A stretch of 29,155 nt of DNA from Sporomusa sp. (GTDB lineage: Bacteria; Bacillota_C; Negativicutes; Sporomusales; Sporomusaceae): NCBI GenBank assembly GCA_029256645.1, contig JAQSXM010000003.1:1-29155 (forward strand). Reading direction: 5' to 3'. The position numbers and the translations under genes are program-made. Position 1 is the stretch's first letter. Every line of letters starts with the position of its first letter. Positions 8,139 through 15,497 of this stretch are shown here, piece by piece. Under the pieces are notes generated by a model. That model did no database searches. It had not been told where the DNA came from and worked only from the letters and a program-made list of their open reading frames with translations.

Positions 8139-10094
8139 ATGCGATTAACCCCAAAATCTGTTGAACTATTGGCACCGGTCGGTACCTGGGAGGTACTGGA
8201 AGCTGCGGTTGCTGCCGGTGCTGATGCCGTATACCTTGGTGGCAAACGCTTTAATATGCGCCTCCACCGCACAGATACCAACTTTGACGATGAAAAACTG
8301 GCCCGCGCGATAAAATATGCTCATGACCGTAATGTCCGCCTCTATATTACCGTCAACAACCTGATCAGTGAACGGGAAATCCCCGGCATGCGCGATTATC
8401 TTAAGTTGTTAAACCAGCTTCAGCCAGATGCACTGATTGTTCAGGACCTGGCAATTCTCGAGCTGGCGCGGGAGCTAAACATAACCGTACCGCTACACGC
8501 CTCAGTTATGATGAATACACATAATGAACATTCGATAAGAACGCTGATGGATTATGGCATAACCCGGGTGGTAACCAACCGCGAGTTGACGCTGACTCAG
8601 CTCACGCTGCTTAAAGAGCGCACCGGTATTGAACTCGAATATTTTATACATGGCGATATGTGTGTAGCCCACAGTGGCCAATGCTACCATTCCGGGATAG
8701 TATTTGGTCAAAGCTCAAACCGTGGCCGCTGCCTAAAACCCTGCCGCTGGCCTTATCAGCTTATTGACACTGCCACTGGGCAGGCGGTAACAGCCTCCGA
8801 CCCCGGCCCCTACAAATTGGCAATGAAGGATATGTGCATGTACAATGCCCTGCCGGAGCTCATTCAGGCTGGTGTATGCTCTTTTAAAATTGAAGGCCGT
8901 ATGCGTACCGCCGATTTTGTCAACCGGGTTGTAAAAATCTATCGACAGGCAATTGACCGTTATATAGCCGATCCTACTGGTTATTCGTTCGATGCCGCCG
9001 CCTGGCAGGAACTTTACGATTACCGTTCCCGCGACTTTTCTACCTGCTACGCACTTGGCAATCCAGGTGCCAGCTCAATTGGCTATACAGGCGAACGTGA
9101 ACCCCGCTTTTTCAGTCAGGCAGTCACAGAGGCCGGTATCACCGTCACCCCTGCTCTCCTGGCAATACATCCCCCTGTCCCTGAAGTAACTAAACGCCCT
9201 GCACTGGCAGTACGGGTTGCCGGGCTCGACGCGCTGACTGCCGCCTTTGAAAACGGTGCAGATACTGCTTATATTGGCGGAGAGGCTTTCAAACCGAACA
9301 AGCCGCTGACATTAAAGGACATTGAACAGGCTGTCAGCCTGGCTGAAAAATACAACACGCAGGTTATTGTCACTACCCCACGTATTACGATGGAACGTGA
9401 AGCGGGTGAGCTCGAACAGTTTTTCGCCTGTCTTGACACAATTAAACCGCATGGCCTGATGGTTTCAAACAGTGGCATGCTACGCCTGGCACGGCAAACA
9501 ACAAACCTGCCGGTCCAGGCCGACTTCTCGTTTAACCTGTTCAACCATCTGACTACAGCCTGGCTTAAAACCAATGGCGCCAGCAAGGTCACCATTTCGC
9601 TGGAAGCTACCTATGAACAAATTGCCGAATTGGCCCAAACCAGCAAATTACCGTTAGAGATAATTGTCCATGGGGCACTGGAAGCGATGGTGCTTGATCA
9701 TTGCGTGCCATCAGCAGTCCTTAAGGAAACCTCTGCTCATGCTCACTCGCAACTATACCCTCAGCATCACTATTCGCTGTTAGACAGTGCCGGCGAGCGG
9801 CATGATATTAAGATAGACCAGTATTCCCGCAACCACATCTTGTTTGCCAAAGATTTGTGCCTGCTGCCCCATCTACCCGCACTGATCAGCGCAGGTGTTA
9901 GTAATTACCGGATTGAGGGTCAACATTACAGCCCAGAGCTTGTCGGCTTGCTTACAGCTACATACCGGGCTGAACTTGACCGGTTAAATGCCGGTAATAA
10001 CAACAATGTTGACAGAGCCATTATCAATAGGCTTGCCACTGCCAGTCCGCGCGAATTAGGCATTGGCGCTTTTCGCTACCGTATATCCAGATAA
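8139..10094 (+). CDS. U32-family protein with tandem domains (TrhP/RlhA-like)
   Basis: 651 residues, RBS TGGAG before ATG. The first U32 domain (about 1-330) begins ELLAPVGTWEVLEAAVAAGADAVYLG and carries four cysteines placed like the [4Fe-4S] ligands of RNA-hydroxylation U32 proteins: C175, C182, C198, C202 (HGDMC, GQCYHSG, NRGRCLKPCRWPY). KIEGRMRTADFV is also typical. A second, diverged copy (about 345-640) restarts with ALAVRVAGLDALTAAFENGADTAYIGG and ends NYRIEGQHYSPE. Proteins of this group include TrhP (tRNA U34 5-hydroxylation with prephenate) and RlhA (23S rRNA); older annotations call them peptidases or collagenases. RNA hydroxylation is the likelier role, but the target RNA cannot be read from the sequence. 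It lies between a binding-protein gene and an aminotransferase gene on the same strand. Confidence 0.85.
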   Translation: MRLTPKSVELLAPVGTWEVLEAAVAAGADAVYLGGKRFNMRLHRTDTNFDDEKLARAIKYAHDRNVRLYITVNNLISEREIPGMRDYLKLLNQLQPDALIVQDLAILELARELNITVPLHASVMMNTHNEHSIRTLMDYGITRVVTNRELTLTQLTLLKERTGIELEYFIHGDMCVAHSGQCYHSGIVFGQSSNRGRCLKPCRWPYQLIDTATGQAVTASDPGPYKLAMKDMCMYNALPELIQAGVCSFKIEGRMRTADFVNRVVKIYRQAIDRYIADPTGYSFDAAAWQELYDYRSRDFSTCYALGNPGASSIGYTGEREPRFFSQAVTEAGITVTPALLAIHPPVPEVTKRPALAVRVAGLDALTAAFENGADTAYIGGEAFKPNKPLTLKDIEQAVSLAEKYNTQVIVTTPRITMEREAGELEQFFACLDTIKPHGLMVSNSGMLRLARQTTNLPVQADFSFNLFNHLTTAWLKTNGASKVTISLEATYEQIAELAQTSKLPLEIIVHGALEAMVLDHCVPSAVLKETSAHAHSQLYPQHHYSLLDSAGERHDIKIDQYSRNHILFAKDLCLLPHLPALISAGVSNYRIEGQHYSPELVGLLTATYRAELDRLNAGNNNNVDRAIINRLATASPRELGIGAFRYRISR

Positions 10095-10129
10095 TCTAGC
10101 ATTACGATTTCAATGTGAGAGGTGAAACC

Positions 10130-11434
10130 ATGACTGACATAAACAGCACACCCTACATAGGCCCTGAAGAGGTGGTTCGCAAAAAGAAAGAGTACATTAT
10201 TCCATGTGTATACCACTTCTATTCCGAACCGATGCAGTTAGTCAAGGGCGAAATGCAATACCTGTATGACCATACCGGCAAAAAGTATCTTGACTGTTTT
10301 GCCGGTGTATCTGTCGTCAACTGTGGTCACTGTCATCCCGAGATTACCAAAGCCATCTGTGACCAGGTCACTACCCTGCAACATACATGTACGATCTATC
10401 TTACTCAGAACATTGTTAACCTGGCCGAACGCTTAGCCCAAATCACGCCAGGCCGCCTGCAAAAAACCTTTTTTTGCTCCAGCGGCACCGAAGCTAATGA
10501 GGGTGCCGCCCTGCTGGCCTCGATCTACACTGGCAGGCAGGAGTTTATCAGCCTGCGTCAGGGACTCCACGGCCGCACCAAGTTGACTATGAGCCTTACC
10601 GGCCTGTCCATGTGGCGTACCGACACCAGCCCGGTCGGCGGCATCAGCTTCGCCCCTAATGCCTATTGTTACCGCTGCCCTTATGGCAAGCGTCACCCGG
10701 AGTGTGACCTAGCCTGTGCCAATGAGCTGGAAACAATAATAAAGACAACCACTTCCGGTCAGGTGGCAGCCCTGATCGCCGAGCCGATTCAGGGCAATGG
10801 CGGCATGATTACCCCGCCGCCCGGCTATTTCAAACGGATAAAAGCAATCCTCGATCAATATAATATCCTGCTTATTGTTGACGAGGTCCAGACAGGCTTT
10901 GGCCGTACCGGTAAGATGTTTGCCATTGAACACTATGATGTTGAGCCTGACATCATGACCATGGCTAAAGCGCTTGGTAACGGCACCCCTGTCGGCGCGT
11001 TTACCTCCCGCCCCGAGATTGCTGATAAATATACCCGTCCCGGTGCTTCCACGCTGGGCGGCAACCCGGTAACCTCAACCGCAGCCCTGGCGACCATTGA
11101 AGTAATAACCAGGTACAACCTGCCCGAACGGGCCAGAGAACTTGGGGAATACCTTAAGAGTGGTCTGGTTGAACTGCAGAGGAAGTATCCTGTCATCGGC
11201 GATATTCGCGGCCATGGCCTCATGCTGGGGGCTGAGCTGGTTAACCCTGACAAATCGCCAGCTTCAGAGCAGCTTGACACTATCCTGGAACAAATGAAAA
11301 ACCGTGGTTTCCTCATTGGCAAAAATGGCCCAGACCGGAACGTAATGGCCTTCCAGCCGCCACTTGTCATTACCCGCGAAGACTTGGATAAGATGCTAAA
11401 TCACCTTACAGATGTATTAGCATCACCAGCTTAA
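10130..11434 (+). CDS. Class III PLP-dependent aminotransferase (AGXT2-like)
   Basis: 434 residues. A GTG at 10115 is in frame, but the ATG at 10130 has AGAGG seven bases upstream. Class III signatures are present: CFAGVSVVNCGHCHPE, SSGTEANEGA for phosphate binding, AALIAEPIQGNGGM, the cofactor Asp in LLIVDEVQTGFGRTG, and the Schiff-base Lys in MTMAKALGNGTPVGAF. The cysteine-bearing AYCYRCPYGKRHPECDLAC segment is typical of alanine-glyoxylate aminotransferase 2 and 3-aminoisobutyrate-pyruvate type enzymes. It probably moves an amino group from a beta- or omega-amino acid to pyruvate or glyoxylate; 4-aminobutyrate or ornithine are alternatives. Last gene of the plus-strand run, ending in a clear terminator. 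Confidence 0.9.
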   Translation: MTDINSTPYIGPEEVVRKKKEYIIPCVYHFYSEPMQLVKGEMQYLYDHTGKKYLDCFAGVSVVNCGHCHPEITKAICDQVTTLQHTCTIYLTQNIVNLAERLAQITPGRLQKTFFCSSGTEANEGAALLASIYTGRQEFISLRQGLHGRTKLTMSLTGLSMWRTDTSPVGGISFAPNAYCYRCPYGKRHPECDLACANELETIIKTTTSGQVAALIAEPIQGNGGMITPPPGYFKRIKAILDQYNILLIVDEVQTGFGRTGKMFAIEHYDVEPDIMTMAKALGNGTPVGAFTSRPEIADKYTRPGASTLGGNPVTSTAALATIEVITRYNLPERARELGEYLKSGLVELQRKYPVIGDIRGHGLMLGAELVNPDKSPASEQLDTILEQMKNRGFLIGKNGPDRNVMAFQPPLVITREDLDKMLNHLTDVLASPA

Positions 11435-11454
11435 TTATAGTAACAGAATCGCAG

Positions 11455-11481
11455 CGTCCCGCTTACCCGGGACGTTTTTTT
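11455..11481 (+). terminator. Rho-independent terminator after the aminotransferase gene
   Basis: Stem CGTCCCG (11455-11461) and CGGGACG (11468-11474), six-base loop, seven T residues to 11481. Confidence 0.9.
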
Positions 11482-11519
11482 ATTAAGCTGTATGGGTTCG
11501 TTGCCAATTGATCCGCGAA

Positions 11520-11807
11520 CTAACCCCGCGCCCGTACTGATCGCTGCGGCCTCCGGGTACGGGCATCTTTTAGCCCGGTCCTAAGTGGCGTTATCGCCAT
11601 ACGGCGTTCCCGCGGCGCTGACAGGCGGACAATATGTGCAGCCCCCATAACCAATGCAACCGCCCCCCAGAAACCCGCAAATATTTGCCCGGCCGTTGAT
11701 CCTATAAACACAGGCATATTGGCAGCAAACAACATTAACATAGCAGTAAGTGCCGTCAAGCTGACTAAAGAACCAAACTTGCCGGTTTTAGTCTTAAAAC
11801 CCTTCAT
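11520..11807 (-). CDS. Small two-helix membrane protein, function unknown
   Basis: 95 residues from the ATG at 11807, preceded by GAGGGG ten bases upstream; the reading frame continues to 11873 but without an RBS there. After a basic N-terminus (MKGFKTKTGKFG) come two hydrophobic segments, SLVSLTALTAMLMLFAANMPVF and a glycine-containing segment FAGFWGAVALVMGAAHIV, then a very basic tail rich in Arg and Lys (RRMAITPLRTGLKDARTRRPQRS). The topology is probably N-in, C-in with the basic tail in the cytoplasm. I recognise no family. It is downstream of the two-component genes but separated from them by a hairpin, so it is probably expressed independently. Confidence 0.55.
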   Translation of the reverse strand: MKGFKTKTGKFGSLVSLTALTAMLMLFAANMPVFIGSTAGQIFAGFWGAVALVMGAAHIVRLSAPRERRMAITPLRTGLKDARTRRPQRSVRARG

Positions 11808-11886
11808 ACAACCGCTTCCCCTCATTAAAACTTCATACCTACTCTTCAGGCTCAATGCAGTATATGACAACAAGTCGTTTTTTATT

Positions 11887-11925
11887 AATCAAAACAGCAG
11901 TAGCCCACTATGGCCACTGCTGTTT
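11887..11925 (-). terminator. Terminator of the two-component operon
   Basis: On the minus strand AAACAGCAGT-GGC pairs with GCC-ACTGCTGTTT across 11892-11925 with a single A/C mismatch, followed by TTTTG and AT-rich DNA. It starts ten bases after the kinase stop codon. Confidence 0.7.
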
Positions 11926-11934
11926 CTGGTTATT

Positions 11935-13209
11935 CTAAACCTTATTTTTAAGAGGTAACGTAATATAAAACTGGGTTCCTACATTAGGTGCGCTTTCGAC
12001 ACGAATCCTGCCACCATGCTTTTCAACAATCCACTGCGCAATAGACAGGCCGAGTCCGGCGCCGCCTGTTTCCCGATGCCGGGCTTTATCACCACGAAAG
12101 AAGCGGTCAAAAACGCGTGGCATGTCCTCAGACAAAATCCCACAGCCGGTGTCTTCCACTGTCAATACAACCTGATTTTGGAGTTTGGAGCAGGTAATAG
12201 TAATTTTCCCTGGCGGTGAGGTATATTTCAATGCATTATCAAATAAAATAACCAGCAACTGGTGCAGACGTTCCCGGTCGCCAGTTATTTCAATCTGGGG
12301 TTCTATGCTTACGTTAAGCTCTAGACCTTTGAGTTCAACCAGAGGCCTGAACTGTTCAACTACCGTCTCAATCACTTCATTAACCACAACCACTTTAAGC
12401 TGTAACTCCAGCTGATTGGCGTCGGCTCTTGCCAGCGTAAGCAAGGTAGAAACAAGTTTGTTCATGCGTATTGCTTCCCGGAGTATATTAGTAACACGCG
12501 TACTTTCCTGCTCGACAGTGTTTTCAGGATGACGCAGCATCAGTTCCGCATTAGTCTTTACTACAGTTAGCGGCGTTCGCAGCTCATGAGAGGCATCAGC
12601 GACAAACTGCTGTTGCCGTTCCCACGCAGTTTGAATAGGTACAAGCGCCATACGCGCCAGGTAATATCCTGCCAAGCCGATAACCAGTATTCCTGCAAAC
12701 AGCCCGGAAGCAATAATGATTAACAATTGTCTCAGCATAGCAACCTCTGAGTCAACAATACTTACGGCAATAACCTCCTGAATCTCCAGCCTGCTGCCAT
12801 CAGATCTAAATAAAACGTTTTCATCATATTGATATGGCAAACATAATACTCTGTATATATGGTCGGCGTATGTCTTCACAGTAAGATTGCCACTTTCCAG
12901 CTGCGTGGCTAACGCCTTAAGGTTTTCCCCGTCTTCAGCTGAAATTGGAGTCAATATGGCGACCTGTCCATTGGCATCCCGCAGCAGCATAATAACCCGG
13001 GGGTCAAAGAATATCGAACGTCTCCTGTTAATGTCAGGCCGTCCATTAACAACCTTAAAAGAGCTAATCCGGTCCTTCATGGCATTATCAATATTATCGA
13101 ACAGTTGCGAACTTACGTAAGAATATAACGTCGCGCCGAAAACCAGAAAAATCAGGATAACGACCACTGAGTTCAACAGCGTCAGCTTACGGAGAATTTT
13201 TGCAAACAT
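11935..13209 (-). CDS. Membrane sensor histidine kinase
   Basis: 424 residues. Membrane helix 1 (about 12-32) and helix 2 (about 161-184) enclose an extracytoplasmic sensor domain of about 125 residues that I do not recognise. The cytoplasmic part has the H-box with phospho-accepting His208 (DASHELRTPL), the N-box (LFDNALKYTSPPGKI), G1 (VEDTGCGI), F-box (FDRFFRGD) and G2 (GGAGLGLSIAQWIVEKHGG). A distinct HAMP domain is not evident; only about 15 residues separate helix 2 from the H-box helix. It autophosphorylates and passes phosphate to the regulator encoded two bases upstream. The gene order and the absence of another regulated gene in the operon leave the stimulus unknown. Confidence 0.95.
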   Translation of the reverse strand: MFAKILRKLTLLNSVVVILIFLVFGATLYSYVSSQLFDNIDNAMKDRISSFKVVNGRPDINRRRSIFFDPRVIMLLRDANGQVAILTPISAEDGENLKALATQLESGNLTVKTYADHIYRVLCLPYQYDENVLFRSDGSRLEIQEVIAVSIVDSEVAMLRQLLIIIASGLFAGILVIGLAGYYLARMALVPIQTAWERQQQFVADASHELRTPLTVVKTNAELMLRHPENTVEQESTRVTNILREAIRMNKLVSTLLTLARADANQLELQLKVVVVNEVIETVVEQFRPLVELKGLELNVSIEPQIEITGDRERLHQLLVILFDNALKYTSPPGKITITCSKLQNQVVLTVEDTGCGILSEDMPRVFDRFFRGDKARHRETGGAGLGLSIAQWIVEKHGGRIRVESAPNVGTQFYITLPLKNKV

Positions 13210-13211
13210 AC

Positions 13212-13886
13212 TTACTTCTCCCTTAACATGAACCCGGCACCACGCACAGTGTTAATAAGGGCATCTTTGCCAAAAGGAGCTAATTTTTTTCTTAGATAGT
13301 GCACATACAAATCAACAATGCCTGCTGTTGTCTCCGATTCAAAGCCCCAGATGCGATCAAAAATCTGTTCCCGCGTAAGTATTTGTTCACTATTTAACAC
13401 AAAAAACTCCAACAACTCAAACTCCTTCAGCGTTAAATCCAAAGGCTGCTCGCCAATTGCTGCCTGTTTGAGCTTAGCATTAATTAAAATGTCATGATAA
13501 GCAATCTCGCCTTCCTGTCCGACATTGCCGCGTCTTCGCAGCAAAGCTTTTACCCTTGCCAGCAGTTCAGGTACAGCGAACGGTTTTACAAGATAGTCAT
13601 CGGCTCCGTTATTGAGCCCTGTTACCTTATCCTCTACGCTGTCTCTAGCAGTCAACAGGAGTATGGGCGTAATATTTCCCTTGCTCCTGAGCCGCTTAAC
13701 TATTTCCAGCCCGGTCACCTCAGGCAGCATAATATCTAAAATTAACAAATCATGAATCCCCTGTTCTGCCAGGTATAATCCCTCATCACCTGTGCCAACA
13801 CCGTCCACCAGATAGTTTTCTTCACTGAGGACGTCAGTGACGGCTTCCCGGAGTGGCTTTTCATCCTCAACAACAAGAATTCTCAC
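13212..13886 (-). CDS. OmpR/PhoB-family response regulator
   Basis: 224 residues from a GTG start with AGGAGG six bases upstream. Receiver domain (about 1-115): acidic pair in VVEDEKPL, phospho-acceptor Asp51 in LLILDIMLPEVTG, Thr in LLLTARD and Lys in YLVKPF. C-terminal winged helix-turn-helix (about 130-222): LTLKEFELLEFFVLNSEQILTR, the recognition-helix region TTAGIVDLYVHYLRKKL and the wing INTVRGAGFML. It should bind direct-repeat DNA when phosphorylated by the kinase that follows it. The two genes are tightly spaced, indicating one transcript and coupled translation. Target genes are not evident. Confidence 0.96.
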   Translation of the reverse strand: MRILVVEDEKPLREAVTDVLSEENYLVDGVGTGDEGLYLAEQGIHDLLILDIMLPEVTGLEIVKRLRSKGNITPILLLTARDSVEDKVTGLNNGADDYLVKPFAVPELLARVKALLRRRGNVGQEGEIAYHDILINAKLKQAAIGEQPLDLTLKEFELLEFFVLNSEQILTREQIFDRIWGFESETTAGIVDLYVHYLRKKLAPFGKDALINTVRGAGFMLREK

Positions 13887-13936
13887 TTGGGGCCTCCTGT
13901 TCCATTAAACAACATTCTAAGTGTAAGATATGCCTA

Positions 13937-13973
13937 AATAAAAAAGGCTATGCAAAACTGCCTGTTTGCAGCC
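13937..13973 (-). terminator. Terminator after sepF
   Basis: Minus strand: GGCTGCAAA pairs with TTTGC-(AT)-AGCC, with a two-base bulge, followed by six T residues and TATTT. It separates sepF from the response regulator gene. Confidence 0.65.
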
Positions 13974-13991
13974 GCGCAGCCTCTTAGTTAT

Positions 13992-14429
13992 TTATTCTTT
14001 TACCCGCACATAGGTGGGCACCGAATAGGCAAATATTTTTTTATCAATCTCAATGTTCGCATAAGTGTAAAGTACCACCTGCTCAGAAATACGCTGCACG
14101 CAGCCACCTATAATATAGCAAACCCCATTGAGAAAATCACTCATGCGCTGCTGAGTGGCAACATCGACCTGCTGATAGTTGACAATAATGGAAATACTTG
14201 TTTTTAGGTAGTCAGCATAGGCCTGTACGTCGTCGAACCCTGTTGGTAAATCAACAATTACCTTCAAGTTACCTGATGATTGACTATGTACCTTCAACTT
14301 GGGACGACGTTCGTTTTCCTGCAATGTTTCTTTAGCAGCCGGTACGTCCGACCTGTCTAATGCCACAGCTTGATCATCAACCGGTATTAAAAAATTAGTT
14401 AATTTATCAATTAATCCAAGGGCCATCAT
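13992..14429 (-). CDS. sepF: SepF-like cell division protein
   Basis: 145 residues. GGGGAGG lies six bases before the ATG at 14429 (another ATG follows at once at 14426); the ATG at 14444 is part of the RBS itself. The N-terminus (MMALGLIDKLTNFLIPVDD) looks like the short membrane-binding amphipathic helix of SepF, followed by a variable polar linker and the SepF fold (about 60-135): LKVIVDLPTGFDDVQAYADYL, ISIIVNYQQVDVATQQRMSDFLNG, YIIGGCVQRISEQVVLYTYANIEI. SepF bundles FtsZ and anchors it to the membrane. The usual gene lies in the ylm cluster after ylmE; this one is monocistronic and far from those genes, so it may be a second paralogue. It ends in a strong hairpin. Confidence 0.8.
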   Translation of the reverse strand: MMALGLIDKLTNFLIPVDDQAVALDRSDVPAAKETLQENERRPKLKVHSQSSGNLKVIVDLPTGFDDVQAYADYLKTSISIIVNYQQVDVATQQRMSDFLNGVCYIIGGCVQRISEQVVLYTYANIEIDKKIFAYSVPTYVRVKE

Positions 14430-14514
14430 TAATTGCCTCCCCATAGGATATTACTCCATTTTTTGGGATATTCGACAATGATTATGCTAATTCCTGCCAG
14501 ATCAAGGCGAAAAA

Positions 14515-14571
14515 TCCTAGTATAAATAAAATAGAGCAAAAACTCCTAGTAAGTCAGGACTTTTATACTAG
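14515..14571. repeat. Inverted and direct repeats in the sepF upstream region
   Basis: CTAGTATAAA (14517-14526) and its exact complement TTTATACTAG (14562-14571) flank 35 bases. Between them lies another TCCTAGTA, matching the TCCTAGTA at 14515-14522, and the arms AAGTC and GACTT around AG at 14551-14562. This probably is the control region of sepF: on the minus strand TGCTAGTAT at the upstream arm also looks like an extended -10 box. Confidence 0.5.
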
Positions 14572-14596
14572 CAAAAGACAAAATCTGCTGCAGTAA

Positions 14597-14628
14597 CCAA
14601 AAAAGACCACGTCTGTAGTCTTTTTTGG
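14597..14628. terminator. Bidirectional-type terminator after the outer-membrane protein gene
   Basis: CCAAAAAAGAC (14597-14607) pairs with GTCTTTTTTGG (14618-14628). The stem is symmetrical with T-runs on both strands; it lies 12 bases past the stop of the minus-strand gene. Confidence 0.75.
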
Positions 14629-14640
14629 TGGAGAATGAAA

Positions 14641-15258
14641 CTAAAATTTATAGTTTGCACCAAAGCCCATACCTTTTGCTTTAATACCTAAATCATTGTT
14701 TTCAAAACTACGGTACCCTGCATCAAGTGTTACATTGCTTCCTACACCGTAAGTTAAACCGGCTTTCCAGTCTTGGACATTTTCAGAGCGGATATAGGAT
14801 GCATAACTGTCTACCTTGTTGGCAACGGCTCCTTTATAAGCGACACCGGCAAACATTTCGCTAGTTGAAACAGCGTCATTACTTGCTTTAAGCTCAGATT
14901 TTACATTACCAACAGAAACAGCAATATTTTTATTCAATTTATACTGCAGCCCGATTTCGGTGGAATTCAGATTCATATCATTAAAGTAGCCATAAGCGGG
15001 GGAATAGAAGGTTTGCGACTCAGAATTCAGATAGTCACCGGTAATAGCAAGTTTATCGCTTAAACCATAGGCAGCCTGAAAATTATTATTTTTTAGCTTG
15101 CCCATGTCACCAAGGACGTCCACACTGCTCTCTAGATTATAATGAGAATAACCAATCTCTCCCTGCCCTGCGGCTGTATCGATACCTGGTACACTTGCAA
15201 AAGCCGTACCGGCCAGTGTAAGAGAAGCAAGCATGGTTGTCAGGATCAGTTTTTTCAT
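14641..15258 (-). CDS. Small outer-membrane beta-barrel protein
   Basis: 205 residues with GAGGAGG upstream of ATG. A Sec signal peptide is clear: MKKLILTTMLASLTLAGTAFA, with cleavage likely after AFA near residue 21. The mature protein consists of alternating amphipathic strands with aromatic ends (GEIGYSHYNLE, NFQAAYGLSDKLAITGDYL, TEIGLQYKLNKNIAVSVGNV, WKAGLTYGVGSNVTLDAGYRSF) and ends GFGANYKF, with the C-terminal Phe used by the BAM machinery. It therefore should form a barrel of about 8-10 strands in the outer membrane. The family is not named here; opacity-like or small porin-like proteins are alternatives. It is divergent from the metal transporter gene across 239 bases. It is the main evidence that the organism has an outer membrane. 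Confidence 0.85.
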   Translation of the reverse strand: MKKLILTTMLASLTLAGTAFASVPGIDTAAGQGEIGYSHYNLESSVDVLGDMGKLKNNNFQAAYGLSDKLAITGDYLNSESQTFYSPAYGYFNDMNLNSTEIGLQYKLNKNIAVSVGNVKSELKASNDAVSTSEMFAGVAYKGAVANKVDSYASYIRSENVQDWKAGLTYGVGSNVTLDAGYRSFENNDLGIKAKGMGFGANYKF

Positions 15259-15280
15259 GGGTAATCTTCCTCCTCAAAAT

Positions 15281-15327
15281 TTGTATACAAGGTTGTTGTG
15301 TAACTGGCTATACCGATAGTATACTAT
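15281..15327. promoter_or_regulatory. Palindromes between the outer-membrane protein gene and the metal transporter gene
   Basis: Two perfect palindromes, TTGTATACAA (15281-15290) and ATAGTATACTAT (15316-15327). The second contains TATACT on both strands, and on the plus strand TTGTGT (15295-15300) stands 18 bases before it, so it may be the promoter of the transporter gene with a long leader. The first lies in the leader of the outer-membrane protein gene. Either could be an operator. Confidence 0.4.
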
Positions 15328-15497
15328 TCGTTTTTTTGTTTTTATTTAGAATGCCTTTGGAATTATTTGTAAATATACAGTGATAACTAAAAAGACGTAA
15401 CCCGGAGCAGGACAAAGACTTACACTAAACGAAAAATAACTAGGTATACATACACCGCAACAGATAATTACTAATATTTTCGGAGGTTACCAACATC

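Noticed and set aside
12660..12720. HAMP domain in the histidine kinase.
   Set aside because: The stretch between the second helix and the phospho-accepting His is too short for a standard HAMP domain.
15328..15497. Possible manganese riboswitch (yybP-ykoY) before the Nramp transporter gene.
   Set aside because: The conserved loop sequences could not be found in the leader.
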